From NCBI GenBank assembly GCA_934631985.1, contig CAKTYE010000010.1, positions 1-50,659 of the forward strand: DNA of 50,659 nucleotides. Reading direction: 5' to 3'. Positions 1 to 7,237 of the stretch are shown piece by piece (position 1 is the first letter of the stretch; each line of letters opens with the position of its first letter). The notes beneath the pieces were generated by a model. It was given only the letters and a program-made list of their open reading frames with translations. It made no database searches and was not told the origin of the DNA. Origin of the DNA: an uncultured Clostridia bacterium (GTDB lineage: Bacteria; Bacillota; Clostridia; Christensenellales; Aristaeellaceae). Made by a program: the position numbers and the translations under genes.

Positions 1-71
1 GAAGGACTCCTGCGGTATCTTTGCAGGGTAGTACCTTAAGCTACTGTCAACAGCACCCTATCCGGGCGCAC
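1..71 (-). mobile_element. Group II intron, 5' end only
   Basis: Read on the minus strand, the element starts at position 71 with GTGCGCCCGGATAGGGTG, which matches the conserved 5' end (GUGYG plus following bases) of bacterial group II introns. It continues with the familiar AAGGTACTACCCTGCAAAG-like stretch and runs off the left window edge. It lies inside the large terminase gene. The ribozyme domains and any reverse transcriptase would lie outside the window, so subclass and activity cannot be judged. Recognition is by similarity to the known 5' consensus from memory and is strong. Confidence 0.88.
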
Positions 72-1022
72 GCCGTTTTCGTCTTCATCCGCAACTGCCT
101 GATACTGATTATCATGGGTGCGGCGAATGGCCGTCCACTCAACTTCGCCCGTCTGGCGGGTGATGGACTTCACCCACTGATTCAGGCGCAGCTGGCGGAA
201 CATATTCTCATCCGCCGGCGTTTCCAGCGCCTTATGATAGGCGTCCCGCACCTTATCGATGGTAATGGTGTATCCCAGCGAAGGATTGCATTTGTACCAG
301 TTCTGCTCATCCTGCCAGTCCGCATCGTCCGGCAGACCGTAGACCACGGGATAAAAGCGCGGGTCATGCTTGCGGCCTTCCAGAATATCCAGCGCCTTTT
401 GATGCACCTCCCAGCAGACGGAATTGCGGTCGGTACCGGCGGTCGTGAGAAAGAACCACAGCGGCTGCTTGCGCGCATCACCGCTGCCTTGGGTCATTAC
501 GTCGTAGAGAGCGCGGGTGGGCTGCGTGTGAAGCTCATCAAAGATGCATGCGCTGACATTCAGGCCGTGCTTGGTCGCCACTTCACTGGACAGCACCTGA
601 TAGATGCTTCCCGTGGGCTGATATACCATGCGCTTCATGGATGGAATGATCTTGATGCGTTTGCTCAGAGCAGACGACTGCTTCACCATATCGACCGCCA
701 CGTCAAACACGATGGCTGCCTGCTGACGGTCGGATGCGCAGGAGTAAACTTCCGCCTTCCATTCATCGTCGTTGCAGAGCATGTTCAGCGCAACGGCCGC
801 GCCCAGCTCGGATTTACCATTTTTCTTGGGTATCTCGATGTAAGCCGTGCTGTATTGCCGCTGATCGGGAAAGTCATCCCGCATCGTGCCGAACACGTCC
901 GATACAATCTTCTTCTGCCAGGGAAGCAGAATGAACGGCTTGCCGTGGAACTCGCCCTTGGTATGCTTCAGGCATTCGATGAAGCGGATGACCCGCTCGG
1001 CTTTCTTTTCATCAAACGCCAT
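72..1022 (-). CDS. terL: Phage terminase large subunit, 5' exon
   Basis: ATPase/nuclease that packages phage DNA into proheads. The N-terminal ATPase domain is visible: the adenine-binding LLPWQK motif near residue 33, the Walker A-like IPKKNGKS near 65, and the Walker B-like ACIFDELHTQ near 160. About 317 terminase residues are present, against roughly 550 or more in the family, and the C-terminal nuclease domain is missing. The reading frame passes into the intron after residues DEDENG, adds about 11 intron-encoded residues, and stops at 36. The true 3' exon must lie beyond the intron, left of the window. The start codon directly follows the small subunit gene. Confidence 0.9.
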
Positions 1023-1023
1023 A

Positions 1024-1500
1024 TCACCACCCGCCCTTCAGCAGACCCTCCATGGGATCATCCGCATCGCTTTCGCTGCCTCTGCCCGCAATGATGCGGC
1101 TTCGCGTCGCCGGGGTCAGACCGAACTCGGAGCAGAAGGACTGCATAATCTTCAGATTCTGCTGGGCGATGCTGACCTGAGGCACCTGCTGGACATAGCC
1201 GCTGGGTGTCTGGAAGATGGAACCGTGCTTGGAGATGAACTCCTCAGCCTCCTTCCACCGGGCATATGCCTGGCAGTAACCGGCAAAGGCCGTGATGTCT
1301 ACAGCTGTCAGGATGCCCATCGCTTCAAGAGAGGGTGCAAGGCGCTTCCATTCCTTCTTTGCTTCGGCTTCGAGCCATGCGGGGCATCGGATCGCACCCT
1401 TGGGCGGCACCGGCTCATGTTCGTTGAGCGGACGCTTGCCGGGATTGCCTTCCAGCGCTTTGAGCGCTGTCGGCTTTGGCTTTCGGCCTCTTGTCGCCAT
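1024..1500 (-). CDS. terS: Phage terminase small subunit, P27 family
   Basis: DNA-recognition subunit of the packaging motor. The 158-residue protein opens with the typical basic MATRGRKPKPTALKALEGNPG stretch of P27-family small terminases. A helical region and the conserved tail SFCSEFGLTPATRSRI follow. An AAAGGAG ribosome binding site precedes the ATG. It lies between the ParB-methylase and the large terminase, the normal order just before packaging genes. Family recognition is confident. Confidence 0.9.
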   Translation of the reverse strand: MATRGRKPKPTALKALEGNPGKRPLNEHEPVPPKGAIRCPAWLEAEAKKEWKRLAPSLEAMGILTAVDITAFAGYCQAYARWKEAEEFISKHGSIFQTPSGYVQQVPQVSIAQQNLKIMQSFCSEFGLTPATRSRIIAGRGSESDADDPMEGLLKGGW

Positions 1501-1518
1501 AAGCGGTGACTCCTTTCA

Positions 1519-2769
1519 TCAGGTTTCATTGGCCGTGACCTCGTCAAAGGAAAATGACTGACCGTCACGGAGCACGGACACATTTGTAGAAGAACCCACC
1601 AGATCGACATAGCGCTGAACAATGACGGAAGCATACTTCTCATCCAGCTCCATGGTGCGGCAGATGCGGTCGGTTTCCTCACAGGCGATGAGCGTGCTTC
1701 CGCTGCCGCCGAAGGTATCCAGCACCACAGCATTGGGCGCGGAACTGTTTTTGATGGGATAGGCCAGCAGCGGAATGGGCTTCATGGTTGGGTGTTCCTT
1801 GCTGTGCTTGGGCTTGTCGTAGTTCCAGATCGTCGTCTGTTTCCGATCTGCGAACCATCTGTGCTTGCCGTTGGGCAGCCAGCCGAAAAGCACCGGCTCA
1901 TGCTGCCACTGGTACGGCGAACGCCCCAGCACCAGTGAGTTCTTCACCCAGATGCACACGCCGCTGATGTGGAAGCCGGCTTCCTTGAATGCGCGGCGGA
2001 AGTTCAGCCCCTCCGTGTCGGCGTGGAAGATATAGGCGGACGCGCCTTCCGCCAGATACGGCAGCCAGTTGCGGAACGCGGAGAGCAGGAACTCATAGAA
2101 CGCACCGTCCGCCATGCTGTCGTTCTGGATGGACTTGCCATCGACCGATTTATACGCCACATTGTACGGCGGGTCCGTTACCACGAGGTTTGCCTTCACA
2201 TCGCCCATGAGGCGGTTCAGGCTATCCTCGCTGGTCGCGTCGCCGCAGAGCATCCGATGCCTGCCCAGTGTCCAGAGATCGCCAGACTTTACAAAGGGCA
2301 CAATGGTTTCTGCATCCAGCTCCGTGTCATCGTCCTTCACATCCTTGTCGTGAACCTTGCTGAACAGCTCGTCCACCTCAGCAGCGTCAAAGCCGGTTGC
2401 ACCGACATCGTAGCCGGACAGATGGAGGTCGGAGAGCAGGTCAGCCAGAGCCTTCGGCTCCCATTCGCCAACGGCCTTGTTGAGCGCAATATTGAGCGCC
2501 TTTTCATCCTGCGGGTTTTCGATGTGGACAACCACGCAGTCGATCTCCGTCGCACCCTCCGCCGTCAGCACCTTGTACCGCTGATGGCCGCCGACAATAT
2601 TTCCCGTCACCTCGTTCCAGATGACCGGGTCCACATAGCCGAAGTCGTGTAGGCTTCGTTTGGTCTTCTCGTATGCTGGATCACCGGGCTTGAGATCCTT
2701 ACGCGGGTTGTACTTCGCGGGCTTTAGAGCGGTAACCGGCATTTTTCTGATGGTCATTTCCGTATTCAT
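1519..2769 (-). CDS. ParB-domain DNA adenine/cytosine-N4 methyltransferase
   Basis: A 416-residue fusion common in clostridial prophages. An N-terminal ParB/Srx-like domain occupies about residues 5-95 and contains the GGHQRY motif. A beta-type amino-methyltransferase follows, with the catalytic DPPYNV near residue 199 and the SAM-binding FGGSGST near 354. It probably methylates phage DNA to evade host restriction; the target site cannot be read from sequence. It lies directly upstream of the terminase genes in the same transcription unit. A phage-encoded SAM synthetase at 8901-9968 could supply its cofactor (inference). Confidence 0.9.
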   Translation of the reverse strand: MNTEMTIRKMPVTALKPAKYNPRKDLKPGDPAYEKTKRSLHDFGYVDPVIWNEVTGNIVGGHQRYKVLTAEGATEIDCVVVHIENPQDEKALNIALNKAVGEWEPKALADLLSDLHLSGYDVGATGFDAAEVDELFSKVHDKDVKDDDTELDAETIVPFVKSGDLWTLGRHRMLCGDATSEDSLNRLMGDVKANLVVTDPPYNVAYKSVDGKSIQNDSMADGAFYEFLLSAFRNWLPYLAEGASAYIFHADTEGLNFRRAFKEAGFHISGVCIWVKNSLVLGRSPYQWQHEPVLFGWLPNGKHRWFADRKQTTIWNYDKPKHSKEHPTMKPIPLLAYPIKNSSAPNAVVLDTFGGSGSTLIACEETDRICRTMELDEKYASVIVQRYVDLVGSSTNVSVLRDGQSFSFDEVTANET

Positions 2770-2789
2770 GAGTTTCCTCCAATCACAGA

Positions 2790-2864
2790 TGGAGCTGCCG
2801 CACGGGATCGAACCGTGGTCAGCCGCTTACGAGACAGCCGTTCTTCCGATTGAACTAGAGCAGC
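2790..2864 (-). tRNA. tRNA-Thr (anticodon CGT)
   Basis: A full cloverleaf can be folded on the minus strand. The acceptor stem is 2858-2864 with 2794-2800, with one U-G pair and a C-C mismatch at the base. The D arm is GTTC/GAAC. The anticodon loop CTCGTAA (2827-2833) gives anticodon CGT, which reads ACG. The T arm is CACGG-TTCGATC-CCGTG. A CCA end is encoded at 2790-2792. The imperfect acceptor and G-U-rich anticodon stem are typical of phage-borne tRNAs. Confidence 0.85.
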
Positions 2865-2870
2865 ATCAAT

Positions 2871-2896
2871 GCCGTCCTTCGGGACGGCCTTTTTTG
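2871..2896 (+). terminator. Terminator-like hairpin
   Basis: GCCGTCC-TTCG-GGACGGC followed by six T residues on the plus strand has the shape of an intrinsic terminator. No plus-strand gene ends before it, so its role is unclear. It may insulate the minus-strand tRNA and methylase region from antisense transcription. Confidence 0.5.
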
Positions 2897-3643
2897 TTTT
2901 CTGGGGGCTTGATACCCCGGGCCCCCAATTTCGCGAAATTTCACGCGAAAGGGCGCGGCGGTCCCGGAGAAAACGCTCCCGGAGATCCGATTCCCCCTTG
3001 GGGCCGCAAAGACTACCCGTCCGCCGGACTTTTTCACGGCGAAGCGCGAAAGCCGACCCGTCCGCCGGACTTCTTCACGGCGAAGTGCGAAAGCCGACAA
3101 CGCCACAGGACTTTCCCTCGGCGAAGCGCAAAAGCCGACCCGCCCGCTGGGCTTCTTCACGGCGAAGCGCAAAAGTCGGCCCCGGCGGTCGCCTTTGCCC
3201 GAGCCCGGGCTTTGGCCGCGCGGCCGGCCCCGGCGGCGGCGAAAACGCTTCGCTTCCTTATAGCGCGCGGAAAAGCCAGTTTTTACGAAACGGCGACGTT
3301 ACGGCGACGGAAAGTCTTTTTTTGTTCGCCGTTTTGTGGCTTGCTTTTTTGCCCGGCCAGAGCGAAACTGGCGTTGCCGGCGGGGGAAAAGCCCGCCGCC
3401 CCGAAACCCCGGCCGCCCCGCGGCGGCCCCGCCCAACGACCGCGACCGGCTCCCGGTTTTTGCGCCGCCAGCGCGAACGCCCGCCCCGGCGACCCCGCCC
3501 CAGTCCGCCTGCTCGAGAAGGCTCTCTGGGTGCCCCCAACGACCGAACCTTTCCGCCCGGCGCCGAGCGGAAAGCCCGAAAGGGAAAGGAAAAGGAAAGG
3601 AGGAAGCCCCATGCCGCGCCCACCCCCGGTCTTGCACGACCGC
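2897..3643. other. GC-rich spacer without a convincing gene
   Basis: Long open frames exist on both strands here, but none has family resemblance, a ribosome binding site or normal composition. The tandem repeat unit inside it (41 bp) is not a multiple of three. The stretch is much richer in G and C than its surroundings. It probably contains the leader and promoter of the plus-strand operon that begins at 3811, but no clear -35/-10 pair was found. Confidence 0.5.
3016..3179. repeat. Four tandem copies of a 41-bp GC-rich repeat
   Basis: Units start at 3016, 3057, 3098 and 3139. Each ends in a variant of CACGGCGAAGCGCGAAAGCC. Copies 1 and 2 are nearly identical, while 3 and 4 have diverged, mostly in the first 15 bases. 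Each unit can form small hairpins (GTCCG-C-CGGAC, CTTC...GAAG). Confidence 0.85.
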
Positions 3644-3777
3644 TCCGCCTGATGAGAGCTGGGAGGCTCCTCGCCTCAATCCATAGGATTGCGCCGAGGA
3701 GGTCTGCCACCGGCAGACTTGCAAACCAAAGGTTTGCAACCTTGGGCTCCCAGCCGAAACGCGCCCAGCGTCGCGGA
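3644..3777 (+). ncRNA. Hammerhead ribozyme 1 (type I, giant helix II)
   Basis: All invariant core elements are present. Helix I is TCCGC 3644-3648 with GCGGA 3773-3777. CTGATGA is 3649-3655 and GAAA is 3756-3759. A short helix III CGC/GCG follows, with the cleavage triplet GTC ending at 3772. Helix II starts G3656-C3755, then GCTGGGAG/CTCCCAGC (3658-3665 with 3747-3754). It is capped by an insert of about 80 nt that contains three more hairpins. Predicted cleavage is 38 nt before the ATG of the 3811 gene. It lies at the head of the operon. Confidence 0.8.
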
Positions 3778-3810
3778 AAGCCCGCAAAATAACCAAGGAG
3801 GTTTCTGACC

Positions 3811-4128
3811 ATGACACCTGAAGTCCGAAAAGCCCGCGCGGCCGCCGTTGCCGCCAACCTCGCCGCCCAGACCGCCGTCGCGGCCAGGGAACTGCTCGCG
3901 GAAGAGCCGTCTGCCTGGGAGGCGGGCGACGCCGCCTACTGGCTCTGCCGAGCCGCCCAGAAGGCTGCCGAGAACGCGGCCGATGCGCTCGACCCCGAGG
4001 AAGCCGAAACGAACGCCGACGTTTTCGCCGCGCATCTCATCGCCAGCCGCGCCGCACAGGAAGCCTGTGACCAGGCCGACGAGCTGGTCTCCCTGGCCGA
4101 AGAAGCCAATCACGAAATCCGCCGCTGA
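3811..4128 (+). CDS. Unknown alanine-rich small protein, first gene of ribozyme-punctuated operon
   Basis: 105 residues, very rich in Ala and Glu, with predicted long helices and no membrane segment or known motif. The start ATG has a strong AAGGAGG site 10 nt upstream, just after hammerhead 1. The next gene follows after 39 nt with its own AGAGGAGG site and no ribozyme between them. I do not recognise the family. Confidence 0.75.
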   Translation: MTPEVRKARAAAVAANLAAQTAVAARELLAEEPSAWEAGDAAYWLCRAAQKAAENAADALDPEEAETNADVFAAHLIASRAAQEACDQADELVSLAEEANHEIRR

Positions 4129-4167
4129 AACACGCGGCGGACAGTTTTTTAGAGGAGGAATCTCACC

Positions 4168-4620
4168 ATGAAGGAAAAGTCCAACGCCACGCTCCGCCGC
4201 GCAGCCTCTCTGCGCTGCCGCACCGACGTAGCCATCGACCGCCTGGGAAAGGCCATCTCCTGCTTCGAGCGCGGGAGCATCTCCGCCGGGGAGCTCCTGC
4301 GGGAAGCATCTGACGCCGCAGACCGGGCGGGGAATCTGGAACTCAGCGAGGCTGAACTCGCCGCCACCGGCAGCTTCGGCCGGTCGGTGAACCGCAAGGT
4401 GAAAGCGTACCGCGGCTACGTCCGCACCGCTGCCCGCATCGCCATGGGTTTCAAATCGGACGCAGTCTGCCGCCGCAAGGCGCTGGAGCTTGCCCGCACA
4501 GCGGTGAAGCTTGGAAATCGGCAGATGGCCCGCACAGCCCACGACCTTCTCTGGGCCACCACCGGCGGTCTGCCAAGTGAGGAGGAGTTCGCCGCCTTCG
4601 AGACCTGCGAGATGCTTTGA
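4168..4620 (+). CDS. Unknown basic helical protein
   Basis: 150 residues, mostly helical by composition, rich in Arg and Ala, with a strong AGAGGAGG ribosome binding site. It has no recognised domain, and its basic character would suit nucleic acid or protein binding (inference). It is second in the operon. Hammerhead 2 begins five nucleotides after its stop codon. Confidence 0.75.
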   Translation: MKEKSNATLRRAASLRCRTDVAIDRLGKAISCFERGSISAGELLREASDAADRAGNLELSEAELAATGSFGRSVNRKVKAYRGYVRTAARIAMGFKSDAVCRRKALELARTAVKLGNRQMARTAHDLLWATTGGLPSEEEFAAFETCEML

Positions 4621-4625
4621 AGTCG

Positions 4626-4680
4626 CCCGCCTGACGATGGCTCGGCGGCTCCGAGCCGAAACCCCGCAAGGGGTAGCGGG
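4626..4680 (+). ncRNA. Hammerhead ribozyme 2 (type I)
   Basis: Helix I is CCCGC 4626-4630 with GCGGG 4676-4680. CTGACGA is 4631-4637. Helix II GGCTCGG/CCGAGCC is a perfect 7 bp, preceded by one unpaired T at 4638. GAAA is 4658-4661. Helix III is CCCC-GCAA-GGGG, and the cleavage triplet GTA ends at 4675. Cleavage would fall 45 nt before the next ATG. Base changes in helices II and III relative to the other copies preserve pairing. Confidence 0.85.
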
Positions 4681-4720
4681 AAGCCATTCCCACAATATCT
4701 TTGAAATCGAGGTGCCCATC

Positions 4721-5014
4721 ATGAATTACGCAGTTCTTCTCTCCGCCGCTCACGATTACATCTCTGCCTACAACGACGTCCGCTCCACGTTTCCGCACGG
4801 CTACAGCCTTTGGAACAGCACGCTGTTCTACTCCAACGCAGCTCAGAAATCCATCTGCCACGAGCGTTACGAAGCCGTGTTCCGCACGCTCTGCGAATGC
4901 ACCGGCATTCCGCAGGAGGTTTTGATTCAGGCCGCGCGCATCGAGGACCGCTACTACGAGCGCGGCGGCACGCGCTGCCTCGACCCAGAGCGGCTCATCC
5001 GGAGCCTGCTCTGA
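4721..5014 (+). CDS. Unknown small protein
   Basis: 97 residues with three Cys and many aromatic residues; no recognised family. It is preceded by CTTTGAAATCGAGGTG, in which GAGGTG serves as ribosome binding site seven nucleotides before the ATG. It lies between hammerheads 2 and 3, so processing would release it as a monocistronic mRNA. Confidence 0.75.
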   Translation: MNYAVLLSAAHDYISAYNDVRSTFPHGYSLWNSTLFYSNAAQKSICHERYEAVFRTLCECTGIPQEVLIQAARIEDRYYERGGTRCLDPERLIRSLL

Positions 5015-5022
5015 AATGCGAC

Positions 5023-5076
5023 CCCGCCTGACGATGGCCCGGTGGCTCCGGGCCGAAACGCCCCGAGCGTCGCGGG
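5023..5076 (+). ncRNA. Hammerhead ribozyme 3 (type I)
   Basis: Helix I is CCCGC 5023-5027 with GCGGG 5072-5076. CTGACGA is 5028-5034, with an unpaired T at 5035. Helix II is GGCCCGG/CCGGGCC, 7 bp and compensated relative to copy 2. GAAA is 5055-5058. Helix III is CGC/GCG, and the cleavage triplet GTC ends at 5071. It begins eight nucleotides after the upstream stop; cleavage is 42 nt before the next ATG. Confidence 0.85.
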
Positions 5077-5113
5077 AAGCCCGCAATATCTTTGAAATCA
5101 GGGAGGCGTCACC

Positions 5114-5497
5114 ATGAATTTCTTCGAACAGGAACTCCGCCGTTTCACCGGCAAGACCACCGCTTTTAAATCCTGCAAGGCCCTTTACGTTGGACGCGCC
5201 TGCTTCATTCCCCTCAGCGGCAATCGCCGCGCCCGGCTGGAGTTCGCCACCAACGGCACGTGCGACCACTACGAAGTACTGCAGATCACCATCCTCAGCG
5301 CCGCTGACGGAAAAATCGACTGCCTGCGGCTCCGCTTCAGCGATTATTTCGCACCCCGGAAGGGCGGTTGCTCCGGAACCTGCCGCCCTCACATCTGGGT
5401 GGACTATGGCAAGGCCGAGTGGTACGTCGCGCCCACCGCCGCCGAAATTGCCGCCATCACTCAGGCCGCCCACGACTACGTCATGCTCTTTGCCTGA
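5114..5497 (+). CDS. Unknown protein
   Basis: 127 residues of mixed alpha/beta composition with five Cys. No known family was recognised. CTTTGAAATCAGGGAGG precedes the ATG at a good distance. The next gene follows after 26 nt without an intervening ribozyme, so this and the 5524 gene would stay on one processed transcript. Confidence 0.75.
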   Translation: MNFFEQELRRFTGKTTAFKSCKALYVGRACFIPLSGNRRARLEFATNGTCDHYEVLQITILSAADGKIDCLRLRFSDYFAPRKGGCSGTCRPHIWVDYGKAEWYVAPTAAEIAAITQAAHDYVMLFA

Positions 5498-5523
5498 GCT
5501 TCTGAATCGAGAGGAGGATGTTT

Positions 5524-5802
5524 ATGACCCGCGCGTACAGAATTACCCGTCTGCCCGAGGGCTACTGCAAGGTAGCCATTGCCGTCTGGAAGGCGCTCGA
5601 TGACCATGAACTCTTTGAAATCGATGGCAAGCTGGTGTTTACCGATGACTTGGAGGCCTACTTGGAAGGCGGCGACCGTACCGCCTTCTGCGCCGACGAG
5701 TTCGAATCCAACGCCGCATTTGAAAAATGGCTGCTGAACACCGCAGCCGACTGGTGCAGGAACGATCCCTTGATGACCGACTGCCTCGACCAGTACCTCT
5801 GA
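5524..5802 (+). CDS. Unknown acidic small protein
   Basis: 92 residues, acidic, with no recognised family. The second ATG (5524) is chosen because the GAGAGGAGG site ends only at 5517, too close for the in-frame ATG at 5518. The stop codon is followed immediately by hammerhead 4. Confidence 0.75.
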   Translation: MTRAYRITRLPEGYCKVAIAVWKALDDHELFEIDGKLVFTDDLEAYLEGGDRTAFCADEFESNAAFEKWLLNTAADWCRNDPLMTDCLDQYL

Positions 5803-5856
5803 CCCGCCTGACGATGGCTCTGCGGCAGGAGCCGAAACCCCGCAAGGGGTCGCGGG
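5803..5856 (+). ncRNA. Hammerhead ribozyme 4 (type I)
   Basis: Helix I is CCCGC 5803-5807 with GCGGG 5852-5856. CTGACGA is 5808-5814, with an unpaired T at 5815. Helix II is GGCTC(T)/GGAGCC. GAAA is 5834-5837. Helix III is CCCC-GCAA-GGGG, and the classic cleavage triplet GTC ends at 5851. It begins on the first base after the upstream stop codon; cleavage is 39 nt before the next start. Confidence 0.85.
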
Positions 5857-5890
5857 AGCCACAGCTTTCAAATACGAAAGGGGTGTCTTT

Positions 5891-6496
5891 GTGAACCAAA
5901 ACGATATCAGCCGCGCCTTCACCGAAAAGGTAGCCGACCTGCTGACCCAGGGCTACCAGATTTGCCCCGGCACTATGAACGGTTCCCAGGGAGAAATTGC
6001 CCATGTCGACCTGTGCAAGGGCGAGGAAATCATCCGAGTGCTGCTGGACCACTTCTGCGGCTGCGGCGAAACGCCTGACGGTCTCCAGCTGATTGTAGGC
6101 AGGAACACCGACCCCATCCGCATGAACCGCTTCGACGTGCTGGGCAATACCATCTGGAACGGGCATCTGGAGATTCTCTCTGAAATCAGATTCTGTCAGC
6201 TCGCCGACAACTACTACACCAACGCGGAGGCCGGCCGGGCCGTTCAGCAAAAGCGCTTCGCCCGCTGGGAAGCGCATCACGAGAGCACACGCCGCGACCT
6301 GCCTGACGCTTTCAAATCGGCAGCGCTGAAGTACGTTCGCCGCCAGCCCCGGATGAAAACCTGTAAGCCGGAAGAAATTACCCGCGTTGCCCGCATCAAC
6401 CGCAGCAGTTGGGGCAAGGTCACGCCGGAACTCTACGGCTACGAAATAGAGGCGCGAGGCAAAACCTTCCAGCTGCTGGCGCCCTGCAAGGGCTGA
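5891..6496 (+). CDS. Unknown protein, largest of the operon
   Basis: 201 residues starting with GTG behind a GAAAGGGG site. An acidic N-terminal half (about 1-110) with a Cys-Gly-Cys is followed by a basic helical segment (about 125-160). No known domain is recognised. It follows hammerhead 4; the next gene is 26 nt downstream without a ribozyme. Confidence 0.75.
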   Translation: MNQNDISRAFTEKVADLLTQGYQICPGTMNGSQGEIAHVDLCKGEEIIRVLLDHFCGCGETPDGLQLIVGRNTDPIRMNRFDVLGNTIWNGHLEILSEIRFCQLADNYYTNAEAGRAVQQKRFARWEAHHESTRRDLPDAFKSAALKYVRRQPRMKTCKPEEITRVARINRSSWGKVTPELYGYEIEARGKTFQLLAPCKG

Positions 6497-6522
6497 ATGC
6501 TTTGAAATAGAGGAGGCGCACC

Positions 6523-6726
6523 ATGACGAATCCGGATTTTGACCTTCCAGCGTTCCTGCTGGACAAGCTCTACGACAACATGGACTGGGACAACGGCTGG
6601 ACGCTTGCAGACGCTTTCGCCCTGGCCGAGGATATTCGCAAGTACGACGGACTCGATTGCGACCCGCAGGAAATCTTTGAAATCATGCGGGAGTTCCACG
6701 AGCAGGACACCGACGGCGAAGACTGA
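6523..6726 (+). CDS. Unknown very acidic small protein
   Basis: 67 residues, rich in Asp and Glu, with AGAGGAGG upstream. Very acidic small proteins are common among phage or plasmid-encoded DNA mimics and inhibitors, but nothing in the sequence proves such a role. Hammerhead 5 begins two nucleotides after its stop. Confidence 0.7.
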   Translation: MTNPDFDLPAFLLDKLYDNMDWDNGWTLADAFALAEDIRKYDGLDCDPQEIFEIMREFHEQDTDGED

Positions 6727-6728
6727 AT

Positions 6729-6782
6729 CCCGCCTGATGATGGCTCCGTGGCAGGAACCGAAACCCCGCAAGGGGTTGCGGG
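6729..6782 (+). ncRNA. Hammerhead ribozyme 5 (type I)
   Basis: Helix I is CCCGC 6729-6733 with GCGGG 6778-6782. CTGATGA is 6734-6740, with an unpaired T at 6741. Helix II GGCTCC/GGAACC has one C-A mismatch. GAAA is 6760-6763. Helix III is CCCC-GCAA-GGGG, and the cleavage triplet GTT ends at 6777. Cleavage is 45 nt before the chosen start of the next gene. The mismatch may weaken it relative to copies 2-4. Confidence 0.8.
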
Positions 6783-6821
6783 AGCCACAGCTTCCAAATA
6801 TGCATCGGGAGGATGAACAAA

Positions 6822-7190
6822 ATGACCAACGATACGTTTAAGCCGCAGGAGTATCTCCTGAATGGGTGCCGAGCCTTTTCCGTCTGGGCGGTGATTGAAA
6901 ATTGGGCCGTGAGTGAAGAGGGCGGACACAACGAGCTGCTGTATGGAAGCAGAGAGGATGCGGCCCGGGTTTTCCAGTCTCAGCTGTCCGTCGAAGCCAA
7001 CGAGGGCTGCATCGCAGACTGGGGCAGCCGTGCGGATTTTTGCTTTGAACGCAGCACATCCAGCTATGAGTGCTGGCTGGACGGAGATTACAACGGCAAT
7101 CACTACGAAATCGTTCTGGAGGAAAAGCCTGTGATTCTGGGTGATGTCACCCATTGCGAGGAGCAGTCGGGGAAGAACGAACGTCCGTGA
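6822..7190 (+). CDS. Unknown acidic protein
   Basis: 122 residues, Trp- and Glu-rich, not recognised. The ATG at 6822 is preferred over 6813 because the GGGAGG site ends at 6812. The gene follows hammerhead 5 and is separated by 47 nt from the last gene, which has its own CTTTGAAATCGAGGTG leader. Confidence 0.7.
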   Translation: MTNDTFKPQEYLLNGCRAFSVWAVIENWAVSEEGGHNELLYGSREDAARVFQSQLSVEANEGCIADWGSRADFCFERSTSSYECWLDGDYNGNHYEIVLEEKPVILGDVTHCEEQSGKNERP

Positions 7191-7237
7191 TTGCGAGCCA
7201 GCAGCAAGCCAAAAATCTTTGAAATCGAGGTGTACCC

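Noticed and set aside
1512..1540. CTGATGA next to GAAACC on the minus strand, a possible hammerhead core
   Set aside because: The order is wrong (GAAAC comes before CTGATGA), no helices form, and it is the ribosome-site region of the terminase gene.
3016..3179. CRISPR array
   Set aside because: The repeats are directly adjacent with no unique spacers, and no cas genes are present.
2660..3652. 330-codon open frame on the plus strand (and several on the other strand) in the GC-rich spacer
   Set aside because: No ribosome site, low-complexity Arg/Pro/Ala composition, antisense to the tRNA and methylase at its start, and it crosses 41-bp repeats that would shift frame.
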